Source: Rhodoblastus acidophilus (lineage in GTDB: Bacteria; Pseudomonadota; Alphaproteobacteria; Rhizobiales; Beijerinckiaceae). From it: 64,000 bases of DNA. Positions 19,749-30,980 of the stretch are shown one piece after another; positions within the stretch are counted from its first letter, which is position 1, and the number at the start of each line of letters is the position of its first letter. The stretch covers positions 1 through 64,000 of the forward strand of contig NZ_JAOQNX010000001.1 in NCBI RefSeq assembly GCF_025961575.1, in the 5' to 3' direction. The translations under genes were made by a program, and so were the position numbers. The notes below the pieces were generated by a model. It saw only the letters and a program-made list of their open reading frames with translations. It was not told where the DNA came from and searched no databases.

Positions 19749-21008
19749 ATGCCGGCCCAGTCTCACGCCCCGCTCGCCCGCCAGGCCATGGCCTATGTGC
19801 TCGCTGGCGGGCGCGGCTCCCGCTTGATGGAATTGACCGACCGCCGCGCCAAGCCCGCCGTCTATTTCGGCGGCAAGACACGCATCATCGACTTCGCTCT
19901 GTCCAACGCGCTCAATTCCGGCATCCGCCGCATCGCGGTGGCGACCCAATACAAGGCGCACAGCCTGATCCGCCACCTGCAGCGCGGCTGGACATTTTTG
20001 CGGGCGGAGCGCAACGAGAGTTTCGACATCCTTCCGGCCTCGCAGCGCGTCTCCGAGGACAAGTGGTATGTCGGCACCGCCGATGCGGTCTATCAAAACT
20101 CCGACATCGTCCTCGACTACCACCCGGAATATATCGTCATCCTGGCGGGCGACCACATCTACAAGATGGACTACGAGCGCATGCTGCAACAGCATGTCGA
20201 CATGCGCGCCGACGTCACCGTCGGCTGCCTTGAAGTCCCCCGAGCCGACGCCAGCGGTTTTGGGGTGATGGGCATAGACGAGAACCGCCGCATCACCAGT
20301 TTTGTCGAAAAATCCAAAAACCCGCCGACCATTCCCGGCTCGGACGACACCTGCCTCGCCAGCATGGGCATTTACGTCTTCAACACCAAATTCCTGTTCG
20401 AATTGCTGGCCGAGGACGCGGCCAACCCGAACTCCGAGCATGATTTCGGCAAGGACCTGATCCCGCACATCGTCAAGCACGGCAAGGCGGTGGCGCATCG
20501 GTTCTCGGATTCCTGCGTGCGCTCGGAAAAGGAGACGACCGCCTATTGGCGCGACGTCGGCACGCTCGACGCCTATTGGGCCGCCAATATCGACCTCACC
20601 GGCGTGACCCCGGAGCTCGATATTTACGACCGCGACTGGCCGATCTGGACCTATTCCGAACTGACCCCGCCCGCAAAATTCGTCCACGATCTCGAAGGAC
20701 GGCGCGGCCAGGCGGTGTCGTCGCTGGTCTCCGGCGGCTGCATCGTCTCGGGCGCCTCGCTGCGCGAAACGCTGCTGTTCAGCAATGTGCGCGTCAACTC
20801 CTTCGCCAGCGCCAATGGCTGCGTGATCCTGCCCGACGTCAATGTCGGCCGCTCCGCGCGACTGACCAAAGTGGTGATCGACGCCGCCGTGACCATCCCC
20901 GAGGGGCTGGTGGTGGGCGAGGACCCCGAACTCGACGCCCAACGCTTCCGCCGCAGCGAAGGCGGCGTCTGCCTGATCACCCAGCCGATGATCGACCGCC
21001 TGAAATGA
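19749..21008 (+). CDS. glgC: Glucose-1-phosphate adenylyltransferase (ADP-glucose pyrophosphorylase)
   Basis: 419 aa. It makes ADP-glucose from glucose-1-phosphate and ATP, the committed and allosterically regulated step of glycogen synthesis. The nucleotidyltransferase signature LAGGRGSRL (residues 17-25) with following KPAVYFGGK is present, as is the substrate-site stretch GTADAVYQN. The C-terminal left-handed beta-helix (about 300-400) is present. Its ATG is 62 bp after glgB. The stop overlaps the glgA start (ATGA at 21005-21008). Confidence 0.96.
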   Translation: MPAQSHAPLARQAMAYVLAGGRGSRLMELTDRRAKPAVYFGGKTRIIDFALSNALNSGIRRIAVATQYKAHSLIRHLQRGWTFLRAERNESFDILPASQRVSEDKWYVGTADAVYQNSDIVLDYHPEYIVILAGDHIYKMDYERMLQQHVDMRADVTVGCLEVPRADASGFGVMGIDENRRITSFVEKSKNPPTIPGSDDTCLASMGIYVFNTKFLFELLAEDAANPNSEHDFGKDLIPHIVKHGKAVAHRFSDSCVRSEKETTAYWRDVGTLDAYWAANIDLTGVTPELDIYDRDWPIWTYSELTPPAKFVHDLEGRRGQAVSSLVSGGCIVSGASLRETLLFSNVRVNSFASANGCVILPDVNVGRSARLTKVVIDAAVTIPEGLVVGEDPELDAQRFRRSEGGVCLITQPMIDRLK

Positions 21009-22459
21009 AAAGCCTGAACGTTCTTTCCGTCACCTCCGAAATCTTTCCGCTGATCAAGACCGGCGGCCTCGCCGATGTCGCGGGCGCCCTGCCGCTCGCC
21101 CTCGAGGCGGAGGGCGTGGCGGTGCGCAGCCTGGTCCCCGGCTATCGCCCGGTGATGGCGGCGCTGAAAAAGGCCGAGGAGGTCGCCAAGTTTGACGATC
21201 TGTTCGGCGCGCCGGCAAAAATTCTCGCCGCCAAGGTGGGCGCGCTCAACCTGTTCGTGCTGGACTCCCCAAGTTTTTACATGCGCGAGGGCGGCCCCTA
21301 CGCCGGCGCCGACGGCAAGGATTTCGGCGACAACGCCCTGCGCTTCGCGGCGCTCGCCAAGGTCGGCGCGCTGATCGGCCAGGGTCTGGTCCCCGCCTTC
21401 GTCCCGCAGGTCGTTCACGCCCACGACTGGCAGGCGGGCCTCACCGCGGCCTATCTGCATTACAGCGGGGGACCACGCCCCGGCAGCGTCATCACGGTTC
21501 ACAATCTCGCCTTCCAGGGCCAGTTCTCCGCGGCGACTTTTGGCGCGCTCGGCCTGCCGCCGCAGGCTTTTTCCATCGAAGGCGTCGAATATTACGGCGG
21601 CGTCGGTTTTTTGAAGGCGGGCTTGCAGCTCTCCGACCGGATCACCACGGTCTCGCCGACCTATGCCCAGGAAATCCAGACCACGCACGCCGGCATGGGT
21701 CTCGACGGCCTTTTGCGCACACGCGCGAGTGACCTCACGGGCATTCTCAACGGCATCGACACCCATGTCTGGAACCCCGAGACTGACCCGCTGATCGCCG
21801 CGCACTATTCGACCAAAAGTTTCGCGGGGCGCGCCGTCAACAAAAAGGCGCTGCAGGAACGCTTCGGCCTCGACCACAACGAAAATGCGTTTCTGGTGGG
21901 CGTGGTCAGCCGCCTCTCCTGGCAAAAGGGCTTGGATCTGCTGCTCGGCTGCCTGCCGATCCTCGAAGCCTGCGACGCGCAACTCGCTTTGCTAGCGTCA
22001 GGCGATCCCGGCCTGGAGGCCGCCTTCAAGGAAGCCTCGCAAACCCATCCGGGCCGCGTCGGCGTCTATTTCGGCTATGAGGAAAAGCTCGCCCATCTCG
22101 TCCAGGCGGGCGCCGACGCCATTCTGGTGCCCTCGCGCTTCGAACCCTGCGGCCTCACTCAGCTTTGCGCCCTGCGCTATGGCGCGGCGCCGATCGTCGC
22201 GCGCGTCGGCGGCCTCGCGGACACCATCATCGACGCCAATGAAATGGCGTTGCAGGCGGGCTGCGGCACCGGCCTGCAATTTTCGCCGGCGACCTCGGAA
22301 GCGCTTTCGGGCGCGCTGCGGCGCGGCGCCGATCTGTTCCGCCAGAAGAAACTCTGGAAGAAGCTGCAGACCAACGGCATGAAGACCGATGTGAGCTGGA
22401 CGCATCCGGCCAAACATTACGCCGAAATCTTCCGCGCCCTGGCGCATCCCGCGCCATGA
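21005..22459 (+). CDS. glgA: Glycogen synthase (ADP-glucose dependent)
   Basis: 484 aa, a GT5 family glycosyltransferase extending alpha-1,4-glucan chains from ADP-glucose. The ADP-glucose-binding [13 protein letters not shown] motif begins at Lys18. The C-terminal Rossmann domain carries [17 protein letters not shown] and the retaining-GT signature [18 protein letters not shown]. The start ATG at 21005 overlaps the glgC stop by 4 bp and fits the usual N-terminus; the open frame upstream merely shadows glgC. The stop overlaps glgX in the same ATGA fashion. Confidence 0.96.
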   Translation: MKSLNVLSVTSEIFPLIKTGGLADVAGALPLALEAEGVAVRSLVPGYRPVMAALKKAEEVAKFDDLFGAPAKILAAKVGALNLFVLDSPSFYMREGGPYAGADGKDFGDNALRFAALAKVGALIGQGLVPAFVPQVVHAHDWQAGLTAAYLHYSGGPRPGSVITVHNLAFQGQFSAATFGALGLPPQAFSIEGVEYYGGVGFLKAGLQLSDRITTVSPTYAQEIQTTHAGMGLDGLLRTRASDLTGILNGIDTHVWNPETDPLIAAHYSTKSFAGRAVNKKALQERFGLDHNENAFLVGVVSRLSWQKGLDLLLGCLPILEACDAQLALLASGDPGLEAAFKEASQTHPGRVGVYFGYEEKLAHLVQAGADAILVPSRFEPCGLTQLCALRYGAAPIVARVGGLADTIIDANEMALQAGCGTGLQFSPATSEALSGALRRGADLFRQKKLWKKLQTNGMKTDVSWTHPAKHYAEIFRALAHPAP

Positions 22460-24474
22460 AAATCCTTCCCGGCGCGCCGGAGCCCTTGGGACTGCGGCTC
22501 GTCGCGGACGGCGCGAATGTCGCGGTGTTTTCGCAGACGGCCGAAGCCATCGACCTCTGCCTGTTCGACGCCACCGGCGCGCGCGAAATCGCCCGCCTGC
22601 GCCTGCCGGGCCGCACGGGTCCGGTCTTCCATGGCTTCGTTCCCGGCCTGCAAGCCGGCGCCCTCTACGGTCTTCGCGCCCAGGGCCCGTTCGCGCCGGA
22701 GCGCGGCCTCTCTTTCGACCCGCGAAAACTGCTGGTCGATCCCTATGCCCTTGAACTGTTCGATACGCCGCGCCTGCACGAATCGTTCTTTCCGACCTCT
22801 GCGGAGGACAGCGGCCCCCACGCCCCCAAGGCGCGCGCCTGCGCGCCCGATCCGGCGCCGGCGAACCGTCCCGATATCCCCTGGCCCGACACGATCATCT
22901 ACGAATTGCACGTGCGCGGCTTCACGCAAAAACGGCGCGAGGTCCCCAAAACCCTGCGCGGAACCTTTGCCGGCCTCGCCCATCCCGCGGCGACCGCCCA
23001 TCTCAAATCGCTGGGCGTCACCACCGTCGAACTGCTGCCCTGCGCCGCCTGGCTCGACGAGCGCCATCTGGCGGAACTCGGCCTGACCAACTACTGGGGC
23101 TATAACCCGATCGCCCCGCTCGCGCCCGACCCGCGCCTGGCGCCGGGCGGCTGGGCGGAGGTGCGCGACGCCGTCGCCGCCCTCCACGCCGAGGGGCTAG
23201 AAGTTCTGATCGACGTGGTGCTCAACCACAGCGCCGAAGGCGGCGGCGACGGCCCCATCGTCTCGCTGCGCGGCCTCGACAATCCCTCTTACTACCGGCT
23301 GTTGCGCGAAAATCCCGCCGCCTACATCAACGACGCCGGCTGCGGCAATATTTTGCGCGCGGACCATCCGGCCGTCGTGCGGCTGGCGATGGACGCCCTG
23401 CGCGCCTGGGCGGTTTTTGGCGGCGTCGACGGCTTTCGTTTTGACCTGATGACCACGCTCGGGCGCCGCGACAGCGGTTTTGATCCCCACGCCCCGCTGC
23501 TGGCCGCCATCGCCCAGGACCCGGTTCTGCGCGCGCTGAAGATCGTTGCGGAGCCCTGGGACATCGGCCCCGGCGGCTACCAGATCGGCCAGTTCGCCGC
23601 CAATTGGGGCGAGTGGAACGACCGGTTCCGTGACGCGGCGCGAAAATTCTGGCGCGGCGAGCCCGGCATGAGGGGCGAGTTGGCGACCCGCCTCGCCGGC
23701 TCGGCCGACCTGTTCGCGGGCAAAAAGCCGCCGTCGCGCTCGATCAATTTCATCACCGCCCATGACGGCTTCACCCTGGCCGATCTCGTCGCTTATGCGC
23801 ACAAGCACAACAAGGCCAATGGCGAGGACAATCGCGACGGGACCGACGCCAATTATTCCTGGAACAATGGCGTCGAGGGACCGACGCGCAACGAAACCAT
23901 TCTGGCGGCGCGCCGGCGCGACCAGCGCGCCCTGCTCGCCACGCTGATCTTTGCGCGCGGCGCGCCCATGCTGTCGATGGGCGCGGAATTCGGCCAGAGC
24001 CAGCGCGGCAACAACAACGCCTATGCGCAGGACAACGCCATCTCCTGGCTCGCCTGGGAAAAGGCCGATCCCAACCTGCTCGCCTTCACCAAACGCGCGC
24101 TCGCGCTGCGCCGCGCCACGCCGGCCTTCACCGACGACAATCATTTCACCGGGATCGCGCGCGACGGCGGGCCGCCGGATGTGGAATGGCTCGGCGAGGA
24201 TGGCGCGCCGCTGACCCCGGAACAATGGCGAGAGGGCGACCGGCATTTCCTCGGCTTTGTCGTCACCGTGGGCCCCTCGCGCGCGGCGCTGCTGCTCAAC
24301 GCCGGCAAGACGGCCGTCGCCTGCCCGCTGCCCGCGCGCGCCGGCAAAATCTGGCGCCGCGCGCTCGACACCGCGGCGGAAGACGGCGCGCCCGATCCGG
24401 CCCTCAGCGCCGAGGCCATCGAAGGCCGGACGGCGGCGGTTTTCATCGAGGAAGCCAAAATACCTCGCATTTGA
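22456..24474 (+). CDS. glgX: Glycogen debranching enzyme GlgX
   Basis: 672 aa GH13_11 isoamylase-type enzyme that cleaves alpha-1,6 branches of phosphorylase-trimmed glycogen. It has an N-terminal CBM48-like domain (1-150), then the catalytic barrel with [12 protein letters not shown], the nucleophile region [14 protein letters not shown], acid/base Glu in [10 protein letters not shown] and [17 protein letters not shown]. It is the last gene of the operon and overlaps glgA by ATGA. No clear terminator follows; 99 bp separate it from the next small gene. Confidence 0.94.
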   Translation: MKILPGAPEPLGLRLVADGANVAVFSQTAEAIDLCLFDATGAREIARLRLPGRTGPVFHGFVPGLQAGALYGLRAQGPFAPERGLSFDPRKLLVDPYALELFDTPRLHESFFPTSAEDSGPHAPKARACAPDPAPANRPDIPWPDTIIYELHVRGFTQKRREVPKTLRGTFAGLAHPAATAHLKSLGVTTVELLPCAAWLDERHLAELGLTNYWGYNPIAPLAPDPRLAPGGWAEVRDAVAALHAEGLEVLIDVVLNHSAEGGGDGPIVSLRGLDNPSYYRLLRENPAAYINDAGCGNILRADHPAVVRLAMDALRAWAVFGGVDGFRFDLMTTLGRRDSGFDPHAPLLAAIAQDPVLRALKIVAEPWDIGPGGYQIGQFAANWGEWNDRFRDAARKFWRGEPGMRGELATRLAGSADLFAGKKPPSRSINFITAHDGFTLADLVAYAHKHNKANGEDNRDGTDANYSWNNGVEGPTRNETILAARRRDQRALLATLIFARGAPMLSMGAEFGQSQRGNNNAYAQDNAISWLAWEKADPNLLAFTKRALALRRATPAFTDDNHFTGIARDGGPPDVEWLGEDGAPLTPEQWREGDRHFLGFVVTVGPSRAALLLNAGKTAVACPLPARAGKIWRRALDTAAEDGAPDPALSAEAIEGRTAAVFIEEAKIPRI

Positions 24475-24573
24475 ACGAGTTAGACCGATCAAATGCCCAT
24501 ACGATTCTCGGGCGATTGTTAAAAGCTCGCAAGCCAGTCTGGGGGCATCCCCAGCGCAGCTTGCGATAAGAAA

Positions 24574-25086
24574 ATGGCCAGCAATAAAATCACCCACACG
24601 AGCGATTACGATTACGCAAACGTCATCAAGCGGCTCAGACAGGCGCAGGAGCGTCAGGAGCACGAGATCGCCAAGAAAGCGCCGGTGGCGCGCATGACGC
24701 GCCTTTATGTGCGGCGCGCGCCGGTCGCGGCGCCGCCTCCGCCCAAAGTCTCGCCCTGGTCGAAGATCGGTCGCGTGTTCGGCGATGAAAAGAGGCAATT
24801 GTTGGTGGCTGGAGTGGTCATGGCCGGCTTTGCCAGCTGGATGGTTTCGATGCTGCAGGGCTATCTCGACCGGAACGAACAATCCCAACTCGCCGCCGCC
24901 TGTCACGAAAACCAGTTCGCGCATGCGGGATCGACCATTTGCTTCGACGACCGGCATTTCGTTCACATGCTCAACGCCGATGGCACCACCAGCAAGGGCG
25001 CCATCGACTGGAAGGTCAACGAGGCCTCGCACCGCGTCGCAGAGGCGGCGGCGGCGCGGGAAGCGCGAGCGCGCGCCGGCCAGTAA
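24574..25086 (+). CDS. Hypothetical protein with one membrane segment
   Basis: 170 aa, family not recognised. The N-terminal half is charged and likely helical (KRLRQAQERQEHEIAKK). A Pro-rich linker (VAAPPPPKVSP, ~50-60) leads to one hydrophobic segment (LLVAGVVMAGFASWMVSML, ~76-94). The remaining ~75 residues contain two cysteines (ACHENQFAHAGSTICFDD) that could form a disulfide if exported. A C-terminal Ala/Arg-rich helix ends the protein. Topology suggests a single-pass inner-membrane protein with a small periplasmic domain. It is convergent with the nap operon, separated by a hairpin. Confidence 0.7.
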   Translation: MASNKITHTSDYDYANVIKRLRQAQERQEHEIAKKAPVARMTRLYVRRAPVAAPPPPKVSPWSKIGRVFGDEKRQLLVAGVVMAGFASWMVSMLQGYLDRNEQSQLAAACHENQFAHAGSTICFDDRHFVHMLNADGTTSKGAIDWKVNEASHRVAEAAAAREARARAGQ

Positions 25087-25095
25087 GGACCTCTT

Positions 25096-25115
25096 GCGCG
25101 CCCCTTGAGGCGCGC
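25096..25115. terminator. Hairpin between convergent genes
   Basis: GCGCGCC (25096-25102), loop CCTTGA, GGCGCGC (25109-25115) make a perfect 7-bp stem. It lies 10 bp past the hypothetical gene and 7 bp past the napC stop. A short T-poor tail (GGAGGGTTT) makes it a weak intrinsic terminator on the + strand. Confidence 0.5.
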
Positions 25116-25122
25116 GGAGGGT

Positions 25123-25791
25123 TTATGGCGAGGGCGCGGCCTCCTTCAGCGATTTCAGATAGGCCTCGATGTCGCCGCCCTGCCCGGCCATTTCCTTGTC
25201 GAGCACCGCCGCCGCCTCGATCGCGTGATCGGGCAGACGATGGGCGATGCCCTTGTGGCAATCGATACAGGTTTTTCCCGCAGCGAACGCGCTCTGATGC
25301 GCGTCGGCGGCGCGCTTCTCCTGCACCGAAAAATCCATCTGCTTGAAGTTATGGCAGTTGCGGCAGGCCTGGCTATCGGTCGCCTTCATCCGCCGCCATT
25401 CATGCGTGGCGAGTTCGAGCCGATGCGCGGCGAATTTCTCCGGCGTGTCGATGGTGCCCAAAATCTTGTGCAGCACCTCGTTCGACGCCTGAATTTTTCG
25501 TTTCATCTTGGCGAACCAGTCATGCGGCACATGGCAGTCCGGACAGGTCGCGCGCACGCCCGAGCGGTTGGTGTAATGAACGGTGTTGCGCAGCTCCTGA
25601 TAGACATTGTTCTTCATCTCATGGCAGCCGATGCAAAACTCCTCGCGGTTGGTGACCTCCAGCGCGGTGTTGAACCCACCCCAAAACACGATTCCACCGA
25701 CGAAGCCGAGGATCAGCAGGGCGCCGAGAGACCAGCGCGCGGGCGGCGACCAGAACCAGCGCCACAGACGCGCGAATTTGCCCTCACTCAT
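25123..25791 (-). CDS. napC: NapC, membrane-anchored tetraheme c-type cytochrome
   Basis: 222 aa from the ATG at 25791 (MSEGKFARL). One N-terminal membrane anchor (about residues 20-42) precedes a periplasmic domain with four CxxCH heme sites: CIGCH, CPDCH, CRNCH and CIDCH. It oxidises quinol and passes electrons to NapAB in the periplasm. The start overlaps the napB stop by 8 bp. It is the last gene of the nap operon. Confidence 0.95.
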   Translation of the reverse strand: MSEGKFARLWRWFWSPPARWSLGALLILGFVGGIVFWGGFNTALEVTNREEFCIGCHEMKNNVYQELRNTVHYTNRSGVRATCPDCHVPHDWFAKMKRKIQASNEVLHKILGTIDTPEKFAAHRLELATHEWRRMKATDSQACRNCHNFKQMDFSVQEKRAADAHQSAFAAGKTCIDCHKGIAHRLPDHAIEAAAVLDKEMAGQGGDIEAYLKSLKEAAPSP

Positions 25792-26281
25792 GACGGCCTC
25801 CGACTTCCGTGGCGTTCTCAAACACGTTGTTGACCAGCGGCTTGGCGTCGGCCTGAGGCACATGGCATTGCGTGCAGAAGAAGCGCGTGCCGGCGATCTT
25901 GTCGAGCCTGTTGCCCTGCCGGTCCACGTAATGGGTTTCGGAAACTTTTGGCGCGCCCGCCTTCACATTGGCCGGCCAGTCGTGGCAGCTCATGCATTTG
26001 TTGAAATCGCGGCTGACCTGATAGCCGTCGATCCGGTGCGGGATCAGCGGCGGCTGCTGGCGATAGGCGCGGCCGAACTGGCCGTCGGACGGGGTCTGCT
26101 GCTTGACCACGTCGGGCGCGGGATTAACCTCCTCCAGCCCGACATCGCCGCGCAGGCTTTTGACGATTCCGGGCTTCGGCTTGTCCTGCGCGTGACCAAA
26201 GCTGACGCCGACGCCCGCTACGATCGCCGCGGCCGCGGCCGCCTGGATGAGACTTCTCCAGAAGCCTGTGTAATCAGCCAT
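25784..26281 (-). CDS. napB: NapB, diheme cytochrome c subunit of periplasmic nitrate reductase
   Basis: 165 aa from the ATG at 26281 ([11 protein letters not shown]). A hydrophobic signal segment (~10-30, ending SFGHAQ) exports it. The two heme sites are CMSCH and CTQCH, with conserved upstream [11 protein letters not shown]. It takes electrons from NapC and delivers them to NapA. It overlaps napH upstream and napC downstream by 8 bp each. Confidence 0.95.
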   Translation of the reverse strand: MADYTGFWRSLIQAAAAAAIVAGVGVSFGHAQDKPKPGIVKSLRGDVGLEEVNPAPDVVKQQTPSDGQFGRAYRQQPPLIPHRIDGYQVSRDFNKCMSCHDWPANVKAGAPKVSETHYVDRQGNRLDKIAGTRFFCTQCHVPQADAKPLVNNVFENATEVGGRHE

Positions 26282-27158
26282 TTTGGCTCTCCGTTTTGAG
26301 AGGGGACTCGACGCGGCGGTCGAAGCGCGTCGCATAGACAAAAATGTGTTCGGAGCAGACGTCGGCGCAGCGGCCACACGCCGTGCAGGCGCCGGAACGG
26401 ATGACGGGGGAGTCCTTTCCGCGCAGCGCGGGCGCAATGACCAGCGGCTCGGGACAGACAGCGAAACAGTCGAGGCAGTCGTCGCAGTTTTCGCGCCCGC
26501 GCGCCGACACGCGCAAAACGGTTTTGGCGCCGATCAGCCCATAAAAGGCGCCGACCGGGCAGAGATGCCCGCAAAACCCGTTCTTGGCGACGAACAGGTC
26601 GAACAGGAAGATCATCGCGGCCATGACGAGGCCGGCGACGCCGCCGAACACAAGGTCCCGCCAAAACGTGGTCACCGGATTGATGACTTCATAGGCGATG
26701 GAGCCGGTCACGGCGGAAGCCAGCAGCACGCCGCCAAGACCCCAGTACCGCGTCGCCGGTTTTAGGATCAGCCCCTTGCCCTCGACGAACCGACGCCGAA
26801 GATAACCGGCTAAATCCGTCACCGGATTGATCGGGCAGACCCACGAGCAAAACGTGCGCCCGCCGAGCAGCAGATAAGCAATCAGCACAATGGCGGCGCC
26901 GGTCAACATCCGCGCCTCAGGGACATGGCGCGCCAAAAGACTCTGCAAGGCGACCAGCGGATCGGTGAGCGGCAGAACATTCAGCGTCAGGCTCGACGCC
27001 AGAGTCCCCTTGGCGATCCACAGACCGAACCACGGCCCCGTCAAAAACAACGCCAGAAACCCAAGTTGCGACAGGCGGCGCAGCAGCAAAAATTTATGCG
27101 CGGCGAACCAGCCGCGTCGCGCCGTGGCGGCGACGCCGGGAATGCGCTCGAATGTCAT
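26274..27158 (-). CDS. napH: NapH, membrane quinol-oxidising ferredoxin-type protein
   Basis: 294 aa from the ATG at 27158 (MTFERIPG). There are four transmembrane segments, with cytoplasmic cysteine pairs in [10 protein letters not shown] and FCGHLCPVG, and two C-terminal 4Fe-4S clusters ([14 protein letters not shown] and [11 protein letters not shown]). With NapG it forms a quinol dehydrogenase feeding NapAB. The start overlaps the napG stop (ATGA, 27155-27158). Confidence 0.94.
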   Translation of the reverse strand: MTFERIPGVAATARRGWFAAHKFLLLRRLSQLGFLALFLTGPWFGLWIAKGTLASSLTLNVLPLTDPLVALQSLLARHVPEARMLTGAAIVLIAYLLLGGRTFCSWVCPINPVTDLAGYLRRRFVEGKGLILKPATRYWGLGGVLLASAVTGSIAYEVINPVTTFWRDLVFGGVAGLVMAAMIFLFDLFVAKNGFCGHLCPVGAFYGLIGAKTVLRVSARGRENCDDCLDCFAVCPEPLVIAPALRGKDSPVIRSGACTACGRCADVCSEHIFVYATRFDRRVESPLKTESQNG

Positions 27159-27901
27159 GGCGCGCCCTCCGGCCGGCGCACCGGCAGGCCGCCGATTCCG
27201 GGCACGAGTTCGTGACCAGCCTTCTTCTTCTCCTCCCAGCCAAGTCGGTAATGCGCCGCGATTTTGCCATTGGCCAAAGCCAACGGCAGCACTTTTATCG
27301 CCGCCTCCTCCAGCACACAGGCTTTTTCGCATTTGCCGCAACCGGTACAGGCGTCGGCGTGGACCACCGGCTCGAAGATCGCGTGTTTGCCGGTCCGCGC
27401 ATTGTGGCGATCCTCCAGCGTGATCGCCTTGCCACTCAGCGGGCAGACGCGATGACACACATCGCAGCGCAGCCCCTGGAGATTGAGACAGGTTTCGCGC
27501 GAGGTGATGACCGCGACGCCCATGCGCGCATCGTCGATGTTTTCCAGCGCATGATCGAGCGCACCACTCGGACAAGCTTTTGCGCACGGAATATCCTCGC
27601 ACATCTCGCAAGGGATTTTCCGCGCGACAAAATAGGGCGTGCCGTTGGCGGCGGCCCCGACGAAATCCGCAAGTTTTAAAATGTCATAGGGACAGGCGCG
27701 CACGCACAACCCGCACCGCAGGCAGGCCGCGAGAAAATCCGCCTCGGCCAACGCCCCCGGCGGGCGCAAAAAATTGGGCGCCAGCGCCCGCGACTGCTGC
27801 ACGAGCCCGAAAAATCCGGCGGAGCACAGGCCCGTGACGGCAGCGCCGCGCGCGGCGTCGCGCAACAAACCGCGACGCGTCATATTGGCTCCGGCGGCCA
27901 T
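27155..27901 (-). CDS. napG: NapG, periplasmic 4Fe-4S ferredoxin-type protein
   Basis: 248 aa. A twin-arginine signal is visible ([18 protein letters not shown], near residues 7-24). Four cysteine clusters follow: [35 protein letters not shown] and [12 protein letters not shown]. It partners NapH in quinol oxidation. The annotated start could also be the internal Met7; the upstream Met is kept because it is the longest. It lies 12 bp downstream of napA. Confidence 0.93.
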   Translation of the reverse strand: MAAGANMTRRGLLRDAARGAAVTGLCSAGFFGLVQQSRALAPNFLRPPGALAEADFLAACLRCGLCVRACPYDILKLADFVGAAANGTPYFVARKIPCEMCEDIPCAKACPSGALDHALENIDDARMGVAVITSRETCLNLQGLRCDVCHRVCPLSGKAITLEDRHNARTGKHAIFEPVVHADACTGCGKCEKACVLEEAAIKVLPLALANGKIAAHYRLGWEEKKKAGHELVPGIGGLPVRRPEGAP

Positions 27902-27913
27902 TGTTCAGCCTCC

Positions 27914-30427
27914 TCAAGCCGAGACGATCTTGCAGGCGCACTTTTTGTAATCGGTCTCCTTGGAGATCGGACAGGTGGCGTCGAGCGTGAGCTTGTTGAC
28001 CAACTGCGTCTCGTCGAAGAACGGGATGAAGACCACGCCGCGCGGCGGCTTGTCGCGTCCCTTGGTCTCGACGCGCGACACCACTTCGCCGCGCCTGGTT
28101 TGCAGCTTCACCGCCTGCCCGCGCCGCAAGCCGCGCTCGGAGGCGTCTTCGGGGTGCATGAACACCTGCGCGCTGGGGAAGGCGCGGTGCAGTTCCGGCA
28201 CGCGTCGCGTCATCGAACCGGAGTGCCAATGTTCGAGCACGCGGCCGGTCACCAGCCACAGATCAAACTCCTTGTCCGGCGATTCCGCCGGCGCTTCATA
28301 CGGGCAGAAAATCACACGCGCCCGGCCATCCGGCTTGCCATAAAACTTCACGCCCTCGCCGGCCTTCACATAGGGATCGTAGCCCTCGCGGAACCGCCAC
28401 AACGTCTCCTTGCCGTCGACCACCGGCCAGCGCAGCCCGCGCGCCTTGTGATAAACTTCCAGCTCCGCGAGATCATGGCCATGGCCACGCCCGAACGAGG
28501 CGTATTCCTCCCAAAGCCCCTTTTGCAGATAAAAACCGAAGTGTTTTGACTCGTCATTGTCAAAACCCTGCTGGCAGGTCTCGACGCCGAACTTGTTGAC
28601 CGAACCATTGGCGAACAGCACGTCGAACAGAGTCTTGCCGCGCAGATCGGGCCGCTTCACAACGAGCTCTTCCGGCCAGACCTCCTCAACTTTGAAATAT
28701 TTCGAGAACTCGACCATCTGCCACAGGTCGGATTTGGCCTCGCCAGGCGCGTGGACTTGCTGGCGCCAGACCTGGGTGCGGCGCTCGGCATTGCCATAAC
28801 CGCCTTCCTTCTCCATCCACATGGCCGTGGGCAGGATCAGGTCGGCGGCGAGCGCGGTCACGGTCGGATAGGGATCGGAGACGACAACGAAATTGTCGGG
28901 ATTGCGGTAGCCCGGATAGGTTTCGCCATCCATATTGGCGCCGGTCTGCATATTGTTGGTGCACAGCACCCAATAGGCGTTGAGCTTGCCGTCCTTCAGC
29001 ATGCGGTTTTGCTGCACGGCGTGATAGCCGGGTTTTTCCGGAATGGTCCCCGCCGGCAGGTTCCAGATTTTTTCGGCGATCTCGCGATGCTTGGGATTGG
29101 CCACGAGCATGTCGGCCGGCAGGCGATGTGAAAACACCCCCACTTCACGCGCCGTGCCGCAAGCCGACGGCTGGCCGGTGAGCGAGAACGGCCCATTGCC
29201 CGGCTCCGAAATTTTGCCCGTCAGCAGATGCACATTGTAGATGAGATTATTGGCCCAGGTGCCGCGCGTGTGCTGATTGAACCCCATGGTCCAATAGGAC
29301 ACGATTTTCTTCTTGGGATCGGCGTAAAGCCGCGCCAGCCGCATCAATTTGTCGGGTTCGACGCCGGAAATTTCGGCGGTCGCCTCCAGCGTGTATTTGG
29401 AGATCAGCTCCTTGTACTGCTCGAAAGAAATGTCGGTCATGCCGGCCGGATCTTTTCCGTCCTTGCCGGCCTTGTGCGAGGCGTTCGCCGCCTTTTCCTC
29501 CAGCGGATTGTTGGGCCGCAGACCGTAGCCGATGTCCTCCACCGTGCGCGTAAAAGCCACGTGCTTGTCGACGAAATCCTGGTTCACTGCGCCGGTGCTG
29601 ACGATGTGATTGGCGATGAAGTTGAGGATGGCGAGGTCCGATTGCGGCCGAAACGTCAGCGCATTGTCGGCAAGCTCATAGGAACGATGCTCGAAGGTCG
29701 AGAGCACATGCACCTCGCAGCCCTCGTGCGACAGACGCCGATCGGTGATGCGCGACCACAGGATCGGATGCATCTCCGCCATGTTCGAGCCCCAGAGCAC
29801 GAAGGCGTCGGCATGCTCGATGTCGTCGTAACACCCCATCGGCTCATCAATGCCGAAGGTGCGCATGAAACCGGCGACGGCGCTCGCCATGCAGTGACGC
29901 GCATTGGGGTCGAGATGGTTGGAGCGGAAGCCGGCCTTCATCAGCTTGACGCCGGCATAGCCTTCAAAAATGGTCCACTGGCCCGAGCCGAACATGCCGA
30001 TATTGTTGGAGCCGCCCTTTTTGAGCGCCGCCTTCCATTTGTCGGCCATGGTCGAAAACGCCGTCTCCCACGACACCGGCGTGAACTCGCCATTCTTGTC
30101 GAACTGGCCGTTTTTCATGCGCAGCATCGGCTGGGTCAGCCGATCCTCGCCGTACATGATTTTCGACAGGAAATAGCCCTTGATGCAGTTGATGCCGCGG
30201 TTGACGGGAGCGTCGGGATCGCCCTGCGTCGCGACGACGCGACCGCCCTTGGTGCCGACGATGACGCCGCAGCCGGTGCCACAGAAGCGACAAACCCCCT
30301 TGTCCCAGCGGATGCCGTCGGCCGTTTCGGCGAGCGCCGTGCTTTCGGTGAGCGTGATGCCGCCCGCCGACGCCGCCGCGGCGGCCGCGGCCGCCTTGAT
30401 CATTTCGCGTCTGGTCTGCTCAAGCAT
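27914..30427 (-). CDS. napA: NapA, periplasmic nitrate reductase catalytic subunit
   Basis: 837 aa molybdopterin (bis-MGD) enzyme reducing nitrate to nitrite. A twin-arginine leader with RREMIK is followed by an alanine-rich h-region. 4Fe-4S ligands are Cys46, Cys49, Cys53 (CRFCGTGC) and Cys81 (INCIKG), with the electron-transfer Lys83 in the latter. The Mo-coordinating cysteine is Cys179 in [11 protein letters not shown]. The C-terminal dinucleotide-binding domain ([17 protein letters not shown]) is intact. napD, its maturation chaperone, ends 2 bp upstream. Confidence 0.97.
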   Translation of the reverse strand: MLEQTRREMIKAAAAAAAASAGGITLTESTALAETADGIRWDKGVCRFCGTGCGVIVGTKGGRVVATQGDPDAPVNRGINCIKGYFLSKIMYGEDRLTQPMLRMKNGQFDKNGEFTPVSWETAFSTMADKWKAALKKGGSNNIGMFGSGQWTIFEGYAGVKLMKAGFRSNHLDPNARHCMASAVAGFMRTFGIDEPMGCYDDIEHADAFVLWGSNMAEMHPILWSRITDRRLSHEGCEVHVLSTFEHRSYELADNALTFRPQSDLAILNFIANHIVSTGAVNQDFVDKHVAFTRTVEDIGYGLRPNNPLEEKAANASHKAGKDGKDPAGMTDISFEQYKELISKYTLEATAEISGVEPDKLMRLARLYADPKKKIVSYWTMGFNQHTRGTWANNLIYNVHLLTGKISEPGNGPFSLTGQPSACGTAREVGVFSHRLPADMLVANPKHREIAEKIWNLPAGTIPEKPGYHAVQQNRMLKDGKLNAYWVLCTNNMQTGANMDGETYPGYRNPDNFVVVSDPYPTVTALAADLILPTAMWMEKEGGYGNAERRTQVWRQQVHAPGEAKSDLWQMVEFSKYFKVEEVWPEELVVKRPDLRGKTLFDVLFANGSVNKFGVETCQQGFDNDESKHFGFYLQKGLWEEYASFGRGHGHDLAELEVYHKARGLRWPVVDGKETLWRFREGYDPYVKAGEGVKFYGKPDGRARVIFCPYEAPAESPDKEFDLWLVTGRVLEHWHSGSMTRRVPELHRAFPSAQVFMHPEDASERGLRRGQAVKLQTRRGEVVSRVETKGRDKPPRGVVFIPFFDETQLVNKLTLDATCPISKETDYKKCACKIVSA

Positions 30428-30429
30428 GG

Positions 30430-30693
30430 CTAAAACTCCGCGACGGGCGCGTCCTGCGCCAAATCAGGTTCGAACTGGTGATAGACGAGCGACGCCGCGA
30501 CCACGCCCGGCGTCCGGTGAATGTTTTCGACCCCATGCAGCGCAAGGCCGCGCGCATTATCTTCGAGCGTCACCACAAGGCGTCCGCCCGCGCCGCGCGC
30601 ATGGATTTCGAGGCCGGGAATTTCGGTGAGCGCCGCCGCCACCGCGTCGATTTTTTGGGGATGGGCGTGGACGAGAACGCCGCAAATGTTCAT
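30430..30693 (-). CDS. napD: NapD, chaperone for the NapA twin-arginine signal
   Basis: 87 aa from the ATG at 30693 ([12 protein letters not shown], the family's usual start). A small ferredoxin-fold cytoplasmic protein that binds the NapA signal peptide and prevents premature export. Features are SVxx-like [26 protein letters not shown] and the C-terminal [13 protein letters not shown]. It overlaps the napF stop by ATGA and ends 2 bp before napA. Confidence 0.9.
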   Translation of the reverse strand: MNICGVLVHAHPQKIDAVAAALTEIPGLEIHARGAGGRLVVTLEDNARGLALHGVENIHRTPGVVAASLVYHQFEPDLAQDAPVAEF

Positions 30694-30980
30694 GCGCTTG
30701 TCTCCTCGGACAAAGTGAGGGCGCGCGCCGGGCAAGGGGGCAGGCAGGCGCCGCAGCCGGTGCAGCGATCGGCGGCAATGGAAAGAAGGGATTTGCCGCC
30801 GCCAACGGGCCGAAAAACCAGAGCGTCTTCATCGCAAGCGGTTTCGCAGGCGCGACAGGCAGTTCCACGCGCTTCGAGGCAGGCGGCGCTGACGCGGACG
30901 ATGCGCGGCGAACCCACAGAAGGACGCGGCAGCCCAAACAACGCCCGCCGCGAAAGAATCCTGTCGTCGACGCGCGTCAT
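30690..30980 (-). CDS. napF: Short NapF-like 4Fe-4S ferredoxin
   Basis: 96 aa from the ATG at 30980 (MTRVDDRILSRRALFG). NapF assists iron-sulfur insertion into NapA in the cytoplasm. Two cysteine clusters are visible: CLEARGTACRACETAC (first ligand spaced further than canonical) and CTGCGACLPPCP. Typical NapF proteins are about 160 aa with three or four clusters, so this is a reduced version; the LSRRALFGLPRP N-terminus is nonetheless typical. ATGA overlaps with both neighbours. Confidence 0.8.
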   Translation of the reverse strand: MTRVDDRILSRRALFGLPRPSVGSPRIVRVSAACLEARGTACRACETACDEDALVFRPVGGGKSLLSIAADRCTGCGACLPPCPARALTLSEETSA